Numbered from the stretch's first letter, positions 46,337-57,986 are shown. The stretch is DNA of 64,000 bases from an uncultured Shewanella sp. (GCF_947495455.1 NZ_CANLZC010000007.1:1-64000); one strand, 5' to 3'. The notes: generated from the sequence alone by a model not told the origin. A program made the numbers and translations.

Positions 46337-46377
46337 AATACTCAAGTCCGATAAAAAAGGCATCGGATTTGAGTATT
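46337..46377. repeat. Strong intercistronic hairpin
   Basis: AATACTCAAGTCCGAT / ATCGGATTTGAGTATT makes a 16-bp stem (one wobble) between the CNNM-like gene and the nucleotidase gene. No T-run follows on either strand, so it may stabilise or process a message rather than end it. Confidence 0.6.
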
Positions 46378-46474
46378 TGCGGATTATAACCTGAAGTAAA
46401 ACGAAGAAGCCAGTATCCTGATTAACCGTGCAAGTGGGTATGGAACTGTATTGCCAATGTAATAAATAGGGCGA

Positions 46475-47602
46475 TTAATGTTCTTTTTTATGCCGCGCTA
46501 AAACACTGCTGACATCGTTATTGTCAGAAATTCGAATGCCTTTTTCTTGAATGCGTTTTTGCCAAAGCTGACGTGCAAGCTGCTGCATATCGGTTGCGGG
46601 ATCATTGCTATCGACGATCTCTAAGCCTAACAAAGATTCAATAATATCTTCTAAGGTGATGATCCCTAAATCACAGCCATATTCGTCCACAACCATGGCA
46701 ATTTTAGTACTGCGTTTAATCATTAATTGAAATAAAGGCAAAATTTTAGCTGTTTCTGGCACTATGAGTAAAGGCTGCTTTAAAATGGCTAAATATTCTG
46801 CTGGAGTGACTTTTGCTGCATTGATGGCATCATGTCTATTCACAAAACCGATAATGTCATCGGGGTTGGTATCGTAGATTAAAATGCGAGAAAAAGGGGC
46901 GTATTGATGTTGATAAATAAAGTCTTGTAGTGTCATTGACATAGGTAATTTAAAGACCACAGTCCTAGGAGTCATTATGGTGGTGACAGGCATTTCTTTC
47001 ACACTGAGCATTTGAATGAGGATATGAGATTCTTGCTCATCCAGTTCTCCCGATTCTTTACCTATTTGCGCCATAGAGCTGATTTCTTGTCGTATATATA
47101 ACCCTTGATCGCCTTTACCTAGGCTACGTGTGGCCAAGTTCGATAACCAAATTAGCGGTAAAGTGGCTCTTTCCATCCAAAGAATGCACAAAGAGGTAAA
47201 AGGCGCTAAGCGGCGCCAATGATTTGCACCTAATGTTTTTGGAATTATCTCTGCAAAAAACAATATTAAAAATGTCAGTATGGCGGAAAATACGCCAAAC
47301 ATCTGATCGCCAAAAATGATACTGGCTTGTGCCCCTGCAACTGCCGCTCCTACTGTGTGAGACATAGTATTGAGGGTTAAAATCGACACAAGAGGGGATT
47401 CTATATTGTCTTTTTGTTTTTGGAGCCGTGCGGCACTCGTGGCGTCACTTTGGCTGAGGCTAGTGATATAGCTATTGGTAACGGAAAGTAAAACAGCTTC
47501 AAAAATACTACATATAAAAGAAACACTTAATGCGATTAATACAATGATGATTAAGGTGAACATAGTGTGACTATTTAAGCCTAATTGGATAAAAGGAACC
47601 AT
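46475..47602 (-). CDS. CNNM/DUF21-CBS membrane protein
   Basis: This member of the CNNM transport-protein group (DUF21) is linked to Mg2+ or other cation handling (375 aa). Three to four helices lie in residues 14-165, followed by a CBS pair (VKEMPVTTIMTPRTVV; MVDEYGCDLGIITLEDIIES). The C-terminal CorC/HlyC domain seen in longer relatives is missing. Start is uncertain: the first ATG lacks a ribosome site and the next, at residue 14, directly begins the first helix. Confidence 0.85.
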   Translation of the reverse strand: MVPFIQLGLNSHTMFTLIIIVLIALSVSFICSIFEAVLLSVTNSYITSLSQSDATSAARLQKQKDNIESPLVSILTLNTMSHTVGAAVAGAQASIIFGDQMFGVFSAILTFLILFFAEIIPKTLGANHWRRLAPFTSLCILWMERATLPLIWLSNLATRSLGKGDQGLYIRQEISSMAQIGKESGELDEQESHILIQMLSVKEMPVTTIMTPRTVVFKLPMSMTLQDFIYQHQYAPFSRILIYDTNPDDIIGFVNRHDAINAAKVTPAEYLAILKQPLLIVPETAKILPLFQLMIKRSTKIAMVVDEYGCDLGIITLEDIIESLLGLEIVDSNDPATDMQQLARQLWQKRIQEKGIRISDNNDVSSVLARHKKEH

Positions 47603-47732
47603 AGGATATCACTGATCTGTGTGGCGGTACTATGGGGGTTTGTATTAGGGCGATGAAAACTAGCTTAACTGGGTTGATTTCTGTATAATTTGCCGCCCTG
47701 CAGCAGGTTTTAGGTTTTTGAGGTTAGTTACA

Positions 47733-48854
47733 ATGAGTGAAAAAAAGATCAATTTATTGGATCTTGATCGTAAATCAATGCGAGCATTATTTGCCGATAT
47801 GGGAGAAAAACCCTTTCGTGCCGATCAGCTAATGAAATGGCTTTATCACTTTGGTGTAAGTGATTTCGAACAAATGACGAATATTAATAAGGTGTTGCGT
47901 GCTAAATTGGCCCAGCGCTGTGAAGTGGTTGCCCCCACAATTTCAAGTTATCAAAAATCATTCGATGGCACCATCAAATTTGCTATCAACGTTGGTCAAG
48001 GACAAGAAGTCGAAACGGTTTATATTCCTGAAGAAGACAGAGCCACTTTATGTGTGTCTTCTCAGGTGGGTTGTGCCTTGGAGTGCACCTTTTGTTCAAC
48101 CGCTCAGCAAGGTTTTAATCGTAATTTAACCGTGGCAGAAATTGTTGGGCAAATTTGGCGAGTGGCTGAGTTTTTAGGTTTTCAAAAAGAAACTGGCGAG
48201 CGCCCTATTACCAATGTGGTTATGATGGGCATGGGTGAGCCGTTATTGAATTTGAAAAATGTTGTGCCTGCGATGGATATCATGCTTGATGATTTTGGCT
48301 TTAGCCTATCTAAACGCAGAGTGACCTTATCAACATCTGGCGTTGTACCCGCATTAGATAAACTGGGGGACATGATTGATGTGGCGTTGGCTGTGAGTAT
48401 TCATGCACCAAATGATGAGTTACGGGATGTTTTGGTTCCGGTGAATAAAAAATATCCTTTAGAGGAATTTTTGGCGGGGATCCGTCGATACTTAACTAAA
48501 TCAAATGCGAATCGTGGCCGAGTCACCGTGGAATATGTGATGCTTGATCACATTAATGACAGCACAGATCAAGCCCATGAATTAGCCAAGCTTATGAAAG
48601 ATACGCCCTGTAAAATTAACCTGATCCCATTTAATCCTTACCCTGGTTCACCTTATGGGCGTTCTTCTAATTCTCGTATTGATCGATTCTCAAAAGTCTT
48701 GATGAGTTATGACATTACTGTGATCGTGCGTAAAACCCGAGGAGATGATATTGATGCGGCTTGTGGACAATTAGCCGGTGATATCAAAGATAGAACGAAA
48801 CGTTTGGCGAAAAAACGCATGCAAGAGAGCCAAATTTCAGTCACAATGGACTAA
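47733..48854 (+). CDS. rlmN: Dual-specificity RNA methyltransferase RlmN
   Basis: This radical-SAM enzyme makes 2-methyladenosine at A2503 of 23S rRNA and A37 of some tRNAs (373 aa, E. coli 384). The 4Fe-4S motif is CALECTFC within [18 protein letters not shown]. The conserved [13 protein letters not shown] loop and the C-terminal methyl-carrying Cys in [12 protein letters not shown] are present. The ATG at 47733 has GAGG upstream. It heads the conserved run to der. Confidence 0.95.
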   Translation: MSEKKINLLDLDRKSMRALFADMGEKPFRADQLMKWLYHFGVSDFEQMTNINKVLRAKLAQRCEVVAPTISSYQKSFDGTIKFAINVGQGQEVETVYIPEEDRATLCVSSQVGCALECTFCSTAQQGFNRNLTVAEIVGQIWRVAEFLGFQKETGERPITNVVMMGMGEPLLNLKNVVPAMDIMLDDFGFSLSKRRVTLSTSGVVPALDKLGDMIDVALAVSIHAPNDELRDVLVPVNKKYPLEEFLAGIRRYLTKSNANRGRVTVEYVMLDHINDSTDQAHELAKLMKDTPCKINLIPFNPYPGSPYGRSSNSRIDRFSKVLMSYDITVIVRKTRGDDIDAACGQLAGDIKDRTKRLAKKRMQESQISVTMD

Positions 48855-48881
48855 TTTTTTAATGGATTGGTTACAATAGCC

Positions 48882-49634
48882 ATGGAAGACTTGCGACAAG
48901 GAAAGCGGCAAAAACAGCAACAAATATTTTATAAAATCAGTATGTTTTTGTTTGTTGCTGTCACATTAGTCGGTTGTGTAACAGAAAGAACGTATGTTGG
49001 GACAGATAAACCTGTTTCTGAAACAAGCTTTAATGGGCTCGCTGCGGCAAAGCAGCGAGTGCAATTAGGCTTAGTATACTTGCGCAAAGGGAATATTGAG
49101 CAAGCAAAATATAATTTAGATAAAGCCTTTATGTATGCGCCTGAGCTTGAAGCGGTTAACTTGGCTTTAGCGTATTACTATCAGTTTGTTGGGGATAGGG
49201 TTCACACTGAGAAGGCCTTTAGGCTGGCGCTAAAATCGAATGATGTTTCTGGCGATAGCTTTAATAATTTTGGTGTATTTTTATGTCAGCAGGGTCAATT
49301 TGATGAGGCTGAAACACAATTTTTAAAGGCTGTGTCTGAATCTGATTACACTGAATTTGCGGCTACCTATGAAAATTTAGGGATATGTAGCCGTAAGGCG
49401 GGGCAGTTCGAAAAAGCGAGAAACTATTTTAATAAAGCGTTAAAATACAACCCAAGAAGAAAAACATCGTTACTTGAACTCATTGAAATTGAAATTGAAT
49501 TAGGTGATTTTGTTGCCGCGCAAAAGCAGTTGTTAAGTTATTACAAGGTGTTACCTCGTACAACGGAAAGCTTGGCGCTGGGGATTAAAATTGAAAAAGG
49601 TCTTGGTGAAGCGGTGGCAACAAGCACATTTTAG
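48882..49634 (+). CDS. pilW: Type IV pilus assembly lipoprotein PilW/PilF
   Basis: This outer-membrane pilotin-like lipoprotein is needed for assembly of the PilQ secretin (250 aa). The signal peptide has lipobox LVGC (FLFVAVTLVGC). It is followed by about six TPR units (for example LAAAKQRVQLGLVYLRKGNI and ENLGICSRKAGQFEKARNYF). The ATG at 48882 is the likely start; the ribosome site is weak. Its place between rlmN and rodZ is classical. Confidence 0.9.
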   Translation: MEDLRQGKRQKQQQIFYKISMFLFVAVTLVGCVTERTYVGTDKPVSETSFNGLAAAKQRVQLGLVYLRKGNIEQAKYNLDKAFMYAPELEAVNLALAYYYQFVGDRVHTEKAFRLALKSNDVSGDSFNNFGVFLCQQGQFDEAETQFLKAVSESDYTEFAATYENLGICSRKAGQFEKARNYFNKALKYNPRRKTSLLELIEIEIELGDFVAAQKQLLSYYKVLPRTTESLALGIKIEKGLGEAVATSTF

Positions 49635-49695
49635 TATGTGAATAGGCGGCGACTTTATCTGACACAATCATATAATATCGGGCTAGTATGCACTA

Positions 49696-50646
49696 ATGAC
49701 AAAAAAACATATTGAGTTGCCCAACGATGGCGATAACGATGAAACATTAAGTCAAGAATTGACCTTAGGCGAGCAATTAAAATCTGCCCGTGAAAACAAA
49801 GGATTATCTGTTGATGAAGTGGCAGAGCAATTGAACTTAAGGCCCATGGTGGTCAGGAATATTGAAGCTGATGATTTTTCAGGGCTTGGCGGCAGTACCT
49901 ACACTCGAGGCTATGTAAAGAATTTTGCTCGTATTGTTCAGGCCGATTCGCACCGTATTCAATCTTGTTTAGATACTTGTTTGGCCAATGAGCAGCTGCC
50001 AGGCATGCAAAGCTTTTCACGACAAACCACTCGCCAAGCACGAGATGGCCGCTTGACGCTATTAACCTATTTGATCATAGTGATTTTATTGGCATTAATG
50101 GTCTGGTGGTGGGTACAAAAATCATCTATGGAAACTGAGTTGGATATTTCTCAGCCCACTGCAGAGGAAATGGCTCAAGGACAGCAAGCGATAAACTTAA
50201 GTACCATTAATGCTGAAAAATCGAATGTGAAGGCCGTCAATAAGGATCTGATGACGTTAGATAATCCTTCTCAAGATAGCAGTGATTCAGCATTAGAGAC
50301 ACAGCCTGTACAAAGTCATGGAGCAAATACCACACAGTCTAATACACAGATAGATAAAGAGATAAATACAGACAGTCACAACACTCCCATGACGTCATCA
50401 AGGTCTTCATTGTTATTTACCCTTACAGGGGATTGTTGGATAAAAGTCACCGATGCTACAGGCAGAGTACTGACTTCAGGACTAGAAAAAGCCAATGAAA
50501 CTTTGAGCTTATCAGGAGAAGCGCCATTTTCTGTTTTACTGGGCGCCCCTCAATCTGTAACGGTTTCATTGAATGGCAACAATATAAACTTAGAATCTTT
50601 TCCCAGCGGTAAAGTCGCCCGTTTAACCCTTCCGCTTGGCGAATAA
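49696..50646 (+). CDS. rodZ: Cell-shape protein RodZ
   Basis: RodZ links MreB to the membrane (316 aa). A cytoplasmic helix-turn-helix of the Xre type (TLGEQLKSARENKGLSVDEV to about residue 90) is followed by one membrane helix (LLTYLIIVILLALMVWWWV, about 117-135). A Ser/Thr/Asn-rich linker and a C-terminal beta domain (DUF4115; LTGDCWIKVTDATGRVL) complete it. All three parts are intact. Confidence 0.93.
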   Translation: MTKKHIELPNDGDNDETLSQELTLGEQLKSARENKGLSVDEVAEQLNLRPMVVRNIEADDFSGLGGSTYTRGYVKNFARIVQADSHRIQSCLDTCLANEQLPGMQSFSRQTTRQARDGRLTLLTYLIIVILLALMVWWWVQKSSMETELDISQPTAEEMAQGQQAINLSTINAEKSNVKAVNKDLMTLDNPSQDSSDSALETQPVQSHGANTTQSNTQIDKEINTDSHNTPMTSSRSSLLFTLTGDCWIKVTDATGRVLTSGLEKANETLSLSGEAPFSVLLGAPQSVTVSLNGNNINLESFPSGKVARLTLPLGE

Positions 50647-50661
50647 TAGAGCAAATTAATC

Positions 50662-51774
50662 ATGTACAATGAATCTCCAATAATCAGACGTCCTTCTACT
50701 CGCATTTACGTCGGTGATGTACCCATTGGTGATGGTGCACCCATTGCTGTGCAGTCAATGACAAATACTCGCACCACAGATGTGGATGCGACCGTTGCTC
50801 AAATTAAAGCCCTTGAAAATGTCGGTGCCGATCTTGTCAGGGTCTCCATTCCAACTATGGACGCTGCTGAAGCATTTAAACAAATTAAGCAGCAAACACG
50901 CATTCCATTGATTGCTGATATTCATTTTGATTACCGTATTGCACTTAAAGTGGCTGAATACGGGGTTGATTGTCTTCGAATCAATCCAGGTAATATAGGT
51001 AATGAAGTGCGCATTCGAAATGTGGTGGAATGTGCTAGAGATAAAAATATTCCTATTCGCATCGGTGTCAATGGTGGCTCTCTTGAAAAAGATTTAATGG
51101 ACAAATATAAAGAGCCGACGCCAGAGGCCCTGCTTGAGTCTGCCATGCGTCATGTGGATATTTTAGATAGACTCAACTTTGATCAATTTAAGGTAAGTGT
51201 GAAAGCCTCAGATGTTTTTCTAGCGGTTGAATCCTATCGTCTATTGGCCAAACAAATTAAACAGCCTTTACATTTAGGGATCACGGAAGCCGGTGGTGCA
51301 CGAGCAGGTGCCGTGAAATCTGCGGTGGGCCTAGGGATGTTATTGGCCGATGGTATTGGCGATACTTTACGTGTGTCTTTAGCGGCGGATCCCGTCGAAG
51401 AGATTAAAGTGGGTTTTGATATTTTAAAATCATTACGTATTCGGTCTCGTGGTATTAACTTTATCGCTTGCCCTTCTTGTTCACGTCAAGAATTTGATGT
51501 GATCGCAACAGTCAATGCTCTAGAGCAACGCTTAGAAGATGTGACCACAGCCATGGATGTGTCCATTATTGGTTGTGTCGTCAACGGCCCCGGTGAAGCA
51601 TTAGTGTCAGATATTGGATTAACAGGCGGACATCGTATGAGTGGTTATTACGATGACGGTGTGAGACAAAAAGAGCGTTTTGATAACCTCAATATTGTGG
51701 ATTCATTGGAAGCGAAAATTCGAGCCAAAGCGGCGTTGGTTGATAATCAAATTCCAACCAAAGACATCACATAA
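50662..51774 (+). CDS. ispG: 4-hydroxy-3-methylbut-2-enyl diphosphate synthase IspG
   Basis: IspG is the penultimate step of the non-mevalonate isoprenoid pathway (370 aa; E. coli 372). A TIM-barrel N-terminus ([20 protein letters not shown]) is followed by the iron-sulfur domain with Cys in [12 protein letters not shown] and [13 protein letters not shown], the three ligands for the 4Fe-4S cluster. It lies 15 bases after rodZ. Confidence 0.96.
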   Translation: MYNESPIIRRPSTRIYVGDVPIGDGAPIAVQSMTNTRTTDVDATVAQIKALENVGADLVRVSIPTMDAAEAFKQIKQQTRIPLIADIHFDYRIALKVAEYGVDCLRINPGNIGNEVRIRNVVECARDKNIPIRIGVNGGSLEKDLMDKYKEPTPEALLESAMRHVDILDRLNFDQFKVSVKASDVFLAVESYRLLAKQIKQPLHLGITEAGGARAGAVKSAVGLGMLLADGIGDTLRVSLAADPVEEIKVGFDILKSLRIRSRGINFIACPSCSRQEFDVIATVNALEQRLEDVTTAMDVSIIGCVVNGPGEALVSDIGLTGGHRMSGYYDDGVRQKERFDNLNIVDSLEAKIRAKAALVDNQIPTKDIT

Positions 51775-51918
51775 TTTTAAATGCTCAGCCTATTTCACCA
51801 ATGAAGTCTCAAAACTGGTGGGGATTTAAGCGATTAGGCTGAAATGTTGAATTAATGGCATTGCTATTGATAGATAAGCGTGCCTTTCATTTTATAAATG
51901 ACAGAATGAGTTAACACA

Positions 51919-53193
51919 GTGGCAAAAACGATCCAAGCAATTCGCGGCATGAACGATATTCTGCCAGCACAAAGTCCAATCTGGCAAAAAGTTGAAAGTG
52001 TATTAAGAGAATCAGTCAGTGCTTATGGTTACAGTGAAATTCGTACTCCTATTGTAGAAAGCACCGATCTTTTTAAACGCTCTATCGGTGAAGTGACCGA
52101 TATTGTTGAAAAAGAAATGTATACTTTTGACGATCGAAATGGTGACAGTTTAACCTTGCGTCCTGAAGGGACAGCATCGACTGTGCGTGCAGGTAATCAA
52201 CATGGCTTGCTGTACAATCAAGAACAACGTCTATGGTATATGGGGCCGATGTTTAGACATGAACGTCCTCAAAAAGGACGCTATCGTCAATTCCATCAGT
52301 TTGGTGTGGAAGTTTACGGCATCGCCAGTGCCGACAGTGATGCTGAAGTGCTGATGTTGTCTGCACGTTTATGGCAAAAGTTAGGCGTTAGTGAGCATGT
52401 TCGCTTAGAAATTAATACCTTAGGCGATAGTGATGAGCGAGCACAATATCGCGATGCGCTGATTACGTTTCTTGAAACCCATAAAGACGTACTCGATGAA
52501 GACAGCAAGCGTCGTATGTATACAAATCCATTGCGGGTATTAGATACTAAAAATGCCGCTATTCAAGCCATCTTAGCCGATGCGCCTACTTTGTCTGATT
52601 ATTTAGGTGAAGATTCTCGTCAACATTTTTCACATTTTTGTGAACTCTTAGACGCCGTTGGCATCCAATACACCATTAATCCTCGTTTAGTGCGTGGTTT
52701 AGATTATTATAATCGCACTGTTTTTGAATGGATCACCGACAGTTTAGGCTCTCAGGGGACTGTGCTTGCTGGTGGGCGTTACGACGGTTTAGTCGGCCAG
52801 CTCGGCGGAAAAGCCACTCCCGCTGTTGGCTTTGCCATGGGTATTGAACGTATTGTATTATTGCTTGAAACCTTGGCATTGACGAAAGATATTCCAGCTG
52901 CGGTGGATGTGTATGTTGCTGGAATGGGAGATAATTGCCGTATTGCCGCCGTTAAGCTGGCAGAGCAATTGCGCACTCGCTTGCCACACTGTAAAGTAAT
53001 GACCCATTGTGGTGGTGGAAACGTCAAAAAACAAATGAAACGTGCCGATAACAGTGGTGCCAGTATTGCGCTCATTATCGGTGAGAATGAATTAGAGAAC
53101 AACCAAGTTGTGGTTAAGCATTTACGCGATGGTAAAGCGCAAGCCGTGGTGGCTCAGGATGCATTAGCTGCATATATTGCAGAACTGATTTAA
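51919..53193 (+). CDS. hisS: Histidyl-tRNA synthetase
   Basis: This class II aminoacyl-tRNA synthetase charges tRNA-His (424 aa; E. coli 424). Class motifs are visible in [20 protein letters not shown] (motif 2) and [14 protein letters not shown] (motif 3). Histidine-binding blocks are [11 protein letters not shown] and [15 protein letters not shown]. The start is GTG with GAG eight bases before, which gives the family N-terminus [15 protein letters not shown]. Confidence 0.95.
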   Translation: MAKTIQAIRGMNDILPAQSPIWQKVESVLRESVSAYGYSEIRTPIVESTDLFKRSIGEVTDIVEKEMYTFDDRNGDSLTLRPEGTASTVRAGNQHGLLYNQEQRLWYMGPMFRHERPQKGRYRQFHQFGVEVYGIASADSDAEVLMLSARLWQKLGVSEHVRLEINTLGDSDERAQYRDALITFLETHKDVLDEDSKRRMYTNPLRVLDTKNAAIQAILADAPTLSDYLGEDSRQHFSHFCELLDAVGIQYTINPRLVRGLDYYNRTVFEWITDSLGSQGTVLAGGRYDGLVGQLGGKATPAVGFAMGIERIVLLLETLALTKDIPAAVDVYVAGMGDNCRIAAVKLAEQLRTRLPHCKVMTHCGGGNVKKQMKRADNSGASIALIIGENELENNQVVVKHLRDGKAQAVVAQDALAAYIAELI

Positions 53194-53207
53194 TAGGGGA
53201 AGAGTAC

Positions 53208-53828
53208 ATGGAAATTTATAGCACAGAAGAACAGCAAGTTGATGCTATCAAACAGTTCTGGAAAGATTACGGTACTTCCATTGTCATTGGGGCTGTTGTT
53301 GGATTAGGTGGACTATTTGGTTGGAATTATTATTCTGATCATCAAGTGAAGCAAAATGAAACAGCATCAGAAGCTTTTCAAGCGCTAACAGCCTCAGGTG
53401 AAACTGAAGCCCAATTATTAACAGGTGCTGAAAATTTCTCGAAAAATTACAATGAGTCAGGCTATCAAGCTTTGATTGAACTTATGGTTGCAAAAGCGGC
53501 TGTTGAACAAGAAGATTATGAGAAAGCCATGACAGCATTGAAAAGTGTCATTGCCAGTAATCCAGATCAAAGTTTAGTGATGTTAGCCAGTATTCGTCTA
53601 GCGAGAGTACAAGCACAGCAAGGTCAGTTTGCTGCTGCCATTGCCACCTTAGATCAAGTGACCGCTCCTGCTTTTTCGGCTCAGCGTGATGAGCTAAAAG
53701 GGGATTTTTTGGTGCAACAAGGTGAAGATGAACAAGCCAAAACGGCTTACCAATCGGCGATTGATGAAGGTGGATTGGCCACAAGTCCCGCCTTACAAAT
53801 GAAGTTAGATAATTTAAATAAGGCATAA
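53208..53828 (+). CDS. yfgM: YfgM-like ancillary SecYEG translocon subunit
   Basis: This membrane-anchored periplasmic TPR protein (206 aa) associates with SecYEG and PpiD. The N-terminal cytoplasmic stretch EEQQVDAIKQFWKDYG is followed by one helix (IVIGAVVGLGGLFGWNYY). TPR-like helices make up the rest. It sits between hisS and bamB, as in E. coli, 14 bases after hisS. Confidence 0.93.
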   Translation: MEIYSTEEQQVDAIKQFWKDYGTSIVIGAVVGLGGLFGWNYYSDHQVKQNETASEAFQALTASGETEAQLLTGAENFSKNYNESGYQALIELMVAKAAVEQEDYEKAMTALKSVIASNPDQSLVMLASIRLARVQAQQGQFAAAIATLDQVTAPAFSAQRDELKGDFLVQQGEDEQAKTAYQSAIDEGGLATSPALQMKLDNLNKA

Positions 53829-53839
53829 GGGAACTGCCC

Positions 53840-55027
53840 ATGAAGTCTTGGTGCAAAGCATTATTTGCGTGTAGTTTGAGCATAGGTTTATTATCAGCTT
53901 GTTCTTCAACGGATGTTGAAGAAGAGCCAGTTAGTGAGCTGAGCAGCATTCAAGCGAGCGTTTTTCCAACCGTCAGTTGGAGCGAAAGTGTCGGTGATGG
54001 CGTGGGCAGATATTATTCACGTTTAGCACCAGCAGTGCGGTACGGTAAGTTATTTGTTGCTGATAGAGCTGGCCTCATAAAGGCATTTAATGAAGAGACA
54101 GGAAAGCCTGTCTGGTCGGTTGATTTAAGTGATAAATTTAAAGAAGATGTGCTGCCAACCAGTAGAGGAATATTATTATCAGCTGGCATTACTGCTGCTC
54201 GTAATAAAGTGTTTATCGGTGCTGAAAATGGTTTATTAGTGGCTTTAGATGCCGAAACTGGTGATATTCTTTGGCATGTGATGGCCGATGGTGAACTTTT
54301 ATCAGCGCCAACTGTGGGTGATGAAATTGTGACGGTGAATACCGGGAATGGTTCATTACAAGCTTTTGATGTGAGTGATGGCACTAGCCTATGGACTTAC
54401 CACACCCAATTGCCAAGCTTAACCTTGCGCGGCACAGGTTCAGCGGCTTATGAGGCGGGTGGATTTTTTGTGGGCACTGCGGATGGTAAAATTGCCGTTG
54501 TAGTGAAAACCAATGGTCAAGCTGCTTGGGAGCAAGCGATTTATACGCCAAAAGGCGGTAATGAATTTGCCCGTATGGCCGATGTGGATATGAAGCCTTT
54601 ATTACTCGGTGATAATATTTATGCGGTCAGTTATAACGGTAATCTTGTTTCTATGGAAATGCGTTCGGGCCGTATCGTTTGGTCTCGTCAGTATTCCAGT
54701 TTTCAAGAATTAGCCTACTTGGGCGCCAATTTATTTGTCGTAGATGATCACAGCCGAGTGTATGCTGTTAATCGGCGTAATGGGCTTGAGCTTTGGTCCA
54801 ATACTGAGTTATCAAATCGCGATTTAACCTCACCTGTTGTATTTAATGGCTATTTAGTCGTGGGTGATTTTGAAGGTTATCTGCATTTTCTTGATGTTAG
54901 CACAGGTGAAATCATTGGCCGTATTCAAGTCGATAGCTCAGGTTTATACAGTCGCCCCCTTGTTGTTGGTGACAGTTTATATGTACAAGCACGTGATGGC
55001 GTAGTGTCTAAGGTGACCCTTCCTTAA
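53840..55027 (+). CDS. bamB: Outer-membrane assembly lipoprotein BamB
   Basis: BamB is an eight-bladed beta-propeller lipoprotein of the BAM complex (395 aa; E. coli 392). The lipobox is LLSAC (IGLLSACSSTDVEEE). PQQ-like propeller repeats such as GKPVWSVDLSDKF, ALDAETGDILWHV and GRIVWSRQYSSFQELAYL run through the protein. It is 11 bases after yfgM and ends in a terminator. Confidence 0.95.
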   Translation: MKSWCKALFACSLSIGLLSACSSTDVEEEPVSELSSIQASVFPTVSWSESVGDGVGRYYSRLAPAVRYGKLFVADRAGLIKAFNEETGKPVWSVDLSDKFKEDVLPTSRGILLSAGITAARNKVFIGAENGLLVALDAETGDILWHVMADGELLSAPTVGDEIVTVNTGNGSLQAFDVSDGTSLWTYHTQLPSLTLRGTGSAAYEAGGFFVGTADGKIAVVVKTNGQAAWEQAIYTPKGGNEFARMADVDMKPLLLGDNIYAVSYNGNLVSMEMRSGRIVWSRQYSSFQELAYLGANLFVVDDHSRVYAVNRRNGLELWSNTELSNRDLTSPVVFNGYLVVGDFEGYLHFLDVSTGEIIGRIQVDSSGLYSRPLVVGDSLYVQARDGVVSKVTLP

Positions 55028-55051
55028 ATAACGTAGTATCAATAAGATAGG

Positions 55052-55080
55052 GCCCTCAGCTATACTGCTGGGGGCTTTTT
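55052..55080 (+). terminator. Terminator between bamB and der
   Basis: GCCCTCAGC / GCTGGGGGC with a 6-base loop is followed by TTTTT. Confidence 0.8.
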
Positions 55081-55112
55081 ATTTCAAAATAGTAAGTAAT
55101 AGAGGCAAATAA

Positions 55113-56585
55113 ATGATCCCTGTAGTGGCCCTAGTTGGGCGTCCCAATGTTGGTAAGTCGACACTGTTTAATCGACTGACGCGCACCAGAGACGCACTTG
55201 TTGCTGACTTTCCTGGCTTAACTCGAGATCGTAAATATGGCCGAGCTCATTTGGCAGGTTATGAATTTATCGTGGTCGATACCGGTGGTATTGATGGCAC
55301 GGAAGAAGGGATTGAAACCCGTATGGCTGAGCAGTCATTAGCGGCTATTGAAGAAGCCGATGTGGTTTTATTTATGACTGATGCCCGCGCGGGGTTAACT
55401 GCGGCAGATTTAGCGATTGCTCAACATTTAAGAAGTCGTGAGAAAACCACTTTTGTTGTGGCCAATAAAGTCGATGGCATCGATGCCGATTCGGCTTGTG
55501 CTGAATTTTGGTCACTGGGCTTAGGTGAAGTCTATCAAATGGCTGCGGCTCAAGGTCGTGGTGTCACGAATATGATTGAGTACTCTCTTGCCCCTTATGC
55601 TGAAGCCATGGGCATTGTCAAAGATGGCGAGGCGATTGAAGACGAAGAAGAGCGCGAATATACCGAAGAAGAAGCCGAAGCTGAGCAAAAGCGTTTGCAA
55701 GACTTGCCGATAAAATTGGCCATTATCGGTAAACCGAATGTGGGTAAATCAACCTTGATTAACCGTATTTTAGGTGAAGAGCGTGTGGTGGTTTATGATG
55801 AACCTGGCACGACTCGCGACAGTATTTATATTCCCATGGAGCGAGAAGGGCGTGAATATGTTCTGATCGATACTGCGGGTGTACGTCGCCGTTCAAAAGT
55901 ACATGAAACTGTTGAGAAATTCTCGGTCATTAAAACACTCAAAGCGGTTGAAGACAGTAATGTGGTGTTATTAGTGATCGATGCCCGTGAAGGGATTGCA
56001 GAGCAAGATCTCGGTTTGTTAGGTTTTGCGTTAAATGCGGGCCGTGCCTTAGTCATTGCAGTTAACAAGTGGGACGGTATCGATCAAGATGTTAAAGATA
56101 GGGTGAAAAGCGAACTCGATCGTCGTTTAGGCTTTATTGATTTTGCGCGTATTCATTTTATTTCAGCATTACATGGCACAGGCGTGGGGCATATTTATGA
56201 GTCTATCGAAGAAGCCTATGACAGTGCGACAACCCGCGTGAGCACAGCAATGTTAACGCGCATTATGCAAATGGCGCAAGACGATCATCAGCCACCCTTA
56301 GTGAATGGTCGCCGAGTGAAATTAAAATACGCCCATGCTGGGGGCTATAATCCTCCGATTGTGGTGGTGCATGGTAATCAAGTGAAAAAATTACCGGATT
56401 CTTACAAACGCTTTATGATGAACTATTATCGTCGTTCATTAAAAGTGATGGGAACGCCCATTCAATTGCGTTTTCAAGAAGGGGGCAATCCCTTTGAAGG
56501 TATGAACACGAAAAAGCTAACCGTGAGCCAAGAAAGACGCCGTAAGCGCATGGCAAGTCATATTAAAGATAAGAATAAAGGGTAA
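55113..56585 (+). CDS. der: Ribosome biogenesis GTPase Der
   Basis: Der is an essential tandem-GTPase for 50S assembly (490 aa; E. coli 490). The first G domain has [11 protein letters not shown] and DTGGID, the second [18 protein letters not shown] and NKWD. An acidic linker ([19 protein letters not shown]) joins them, and a KH-like domain with a basic tail closes the protein. Confidence 0.96.
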   Translation: MIPVVALVGRPNVGKSTLFNRLTRTRDALVADFPGLTRDRKYGRAHLAGYEFIVVDTGGIDGTEEGIETRMAEQSLAAIEEADVVLFMTDARAGLTAADLAIAQHLRSREKTTFVVANKVDGIDADSACAEFWSLGLGEVYQMAAAQGRGVTNMIEYSLAPYAEAMGIVKDGEAIEDEEEREYTEEEAEAEQKRLQDLPIKLAIIGKPNVGKSTLINRILGEERVVVYDEPGTTRDSIYIPMEREGREYVLIDTAGVRRRSKVHETVEKFSVIKTLKAVEDSNVVLLVIDAREGIAEQDLGLLGFALNAGRALVIAVNKWDGIDQDVKDRVKSELDRRLGFIDFARIHFISALHGTGVGHIYESIEEAYDSATTRVSTAMLTRIMQMAQDDHQPPLVNGRRVKLKYAHAGGYNPPIVVVHGNQVKKLPDSYKRFMMNYYRRSLKVMGTPIQLRFQEGGNPFEGMNTKKLTVSQERRRKRMASHIKDKNKG

Positions 56586-56609
56586 TTTAATCCTTATGTT
56601 TAAGTTAAA

Positions 56610-56636
56610 AAGGAGCCGAAAGGTTCCTTTTTTTGT
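56610..56636. terminator. Terminator between der and xseA
   Basis: AAGGAGCC / GGTTCCTT with a GAAA loop is followed by seven T. It lies between convergent genes. Confidence 0.8.
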
Positions 56637-56639
56637 GTT

Positions 56640-57986
56640 TTACTCTTTTTGGGTGGCATTAATGACGGTCGATTGCACTTCGCCAAAGCGCAATCGTGTG
56701 TTTAATGTATCACCGACTTTAATATCATCCGTATTTCTGAGCACTTGTCCTTGGTTATCAAAGGTTATACTGTAGCCTCGACTGAGTGTCGCCAATGGAC
56801 TCACAGTGTCGAGTTGGTGTGTCAGGTGATTAAATTGCTGCTCTTTTTGCTTCATTAAGCTGCTCATGGCATCGAACAAGCGTTTATGCTGGTGCGCTAA
56901 TTGATGAGTACTGAGTGCCAGCTTATGGCTTGGCGATTGATGATTCAATCTGTGCAGTAAAGCCTGTTGTTTGAGAGTGAGTTTATTTAAATAACGCTCC
57001 AGTGCATTGATAAGTTTTAGTTGTACTTCATCAAAGCCTTGCTGAAAGGTTTGCAAGCGTCGCTTGGGATCGTGGCGATATAATTGATGATTGAGTCTGT
57101 CAGTTTCGGCTTGTTTTTGCAATAAAAAGTGCTGCCAGCTTTGTTTTAATCGAGAGTGCTGAGTGAGTAATTTTTGTTGTTTATTTACTGTATCTTTTGA
57201 CAATAATTCAGCGGCTGCAGAAGGGGTTGGCGCTCTGAGATCGGCCACATAATCACTGATGGTGGTATCTATTTCGTGACCCACGGCCGAGATGAGTGGA
57301 ATGACACTGTTATAAATATGGTGCGCCAAAGTTTCGTCATTAAAACACCAAAGATCTTCTAATGAACCGCCCCCTCGTGTCAGCAGTAACACATCGACTT
57401 CATTGCGGGCATTGGCATTGACTATTGCTCGACATAAGCCTTTTGCCGCGACCGCGCCTTGAACTTGTGCGGGATAAATAATCACTTCAATAGAAGGATC
57501 GCGCCTTTTGAGGACATGTAAAATATCACGAATGGCAGCGCCAGTGGGTGAAGTTATCACTCCAATACGCTGTATATTTAAGGGTAAATCTCGTTTGGTA
57601 TGAGTGGCAAATAAGCCTTCCGAGGAGAGTTTTAATTTTAAGGCTTCATATTGCTGAGCGAGTAACCCATCGCCCGCTGGCTGCATACTATCGATAAGTA
57701 ATTGATAATCACCTCTGGGTTCATAAACACTAATATTACCTCGAACTAAGACTTGCTGGCCGTTCGCTGGTCGAAAGGTGACTTGTTGATTACGGCCTTT
57801 AAACATGGCGCAGCGAATTTGAGAGCGCGTGTCTTTTAAGGTTAAGTACCAATGACCAGAGCTGGGTGCAGAAAAGTTAGAAATTTCGGCATTGAGCCAG
57901 ACTCGGCTCAATTGACCTTCGAGTAACTGACGTACTTCACCATTGAGACGTGAGACAGTATAAACATGGTTTTTATTTTTTGGCAT
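56640..57986 (-). CDS. xseA: Exodeoxyribonuclease VII large subunit
   Basis: This is the catalytic subunit of ExoVII, which degrades single-stranded DNA (448 aa; E. coli 456). An N-terminal OB fold ([36 protein letters not shown]) precedes the nuclease domain ([56 protein letters not shown]). A long coiled coil rich in Gln and His follows. No xseB lies next to it. It is divergent from guaB. Confidence 0.95.
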   Translation of the reverse strand: MPKNKNHVYTVSRLNGEVRQLLEGQLSRVWLNAEISNFSAPSSGHWYLTLKDTRSQIRCAMFKGRNQQVTFRPANGQQVLVRGNISVYEPRGDYQLLIDSMQPAGDGLLAQQYEALKLKLSSEGLFATHTKRDLPLNIQRIGVITSPTGAAIRDILHVLKRRDPSIEVIIYPAQVQGAVAAKGLCRAIVNANARNEVDVLLLTRGGGSLEDLWCFNDETLAHHIYNSVIPLISAVGHEIDTTISDYVADLRAPTPSAAAELLSKDTVNKQQKLLTQHSRLKQSWQHFLLQKQAETDRLNHQLYRHDPKRRLQTFQQGFDEVQLKLINALERYLNKLTLKQQALLHRLNHQSPSHKLALSTHQLAHQHKRLFDAMSSLMKQKEQQFNHLTHQLDTVSPLATLSRGYSITFDNQGQVLRNTDDIKVGDTLNTRLRFGEVQSTVINATQKE

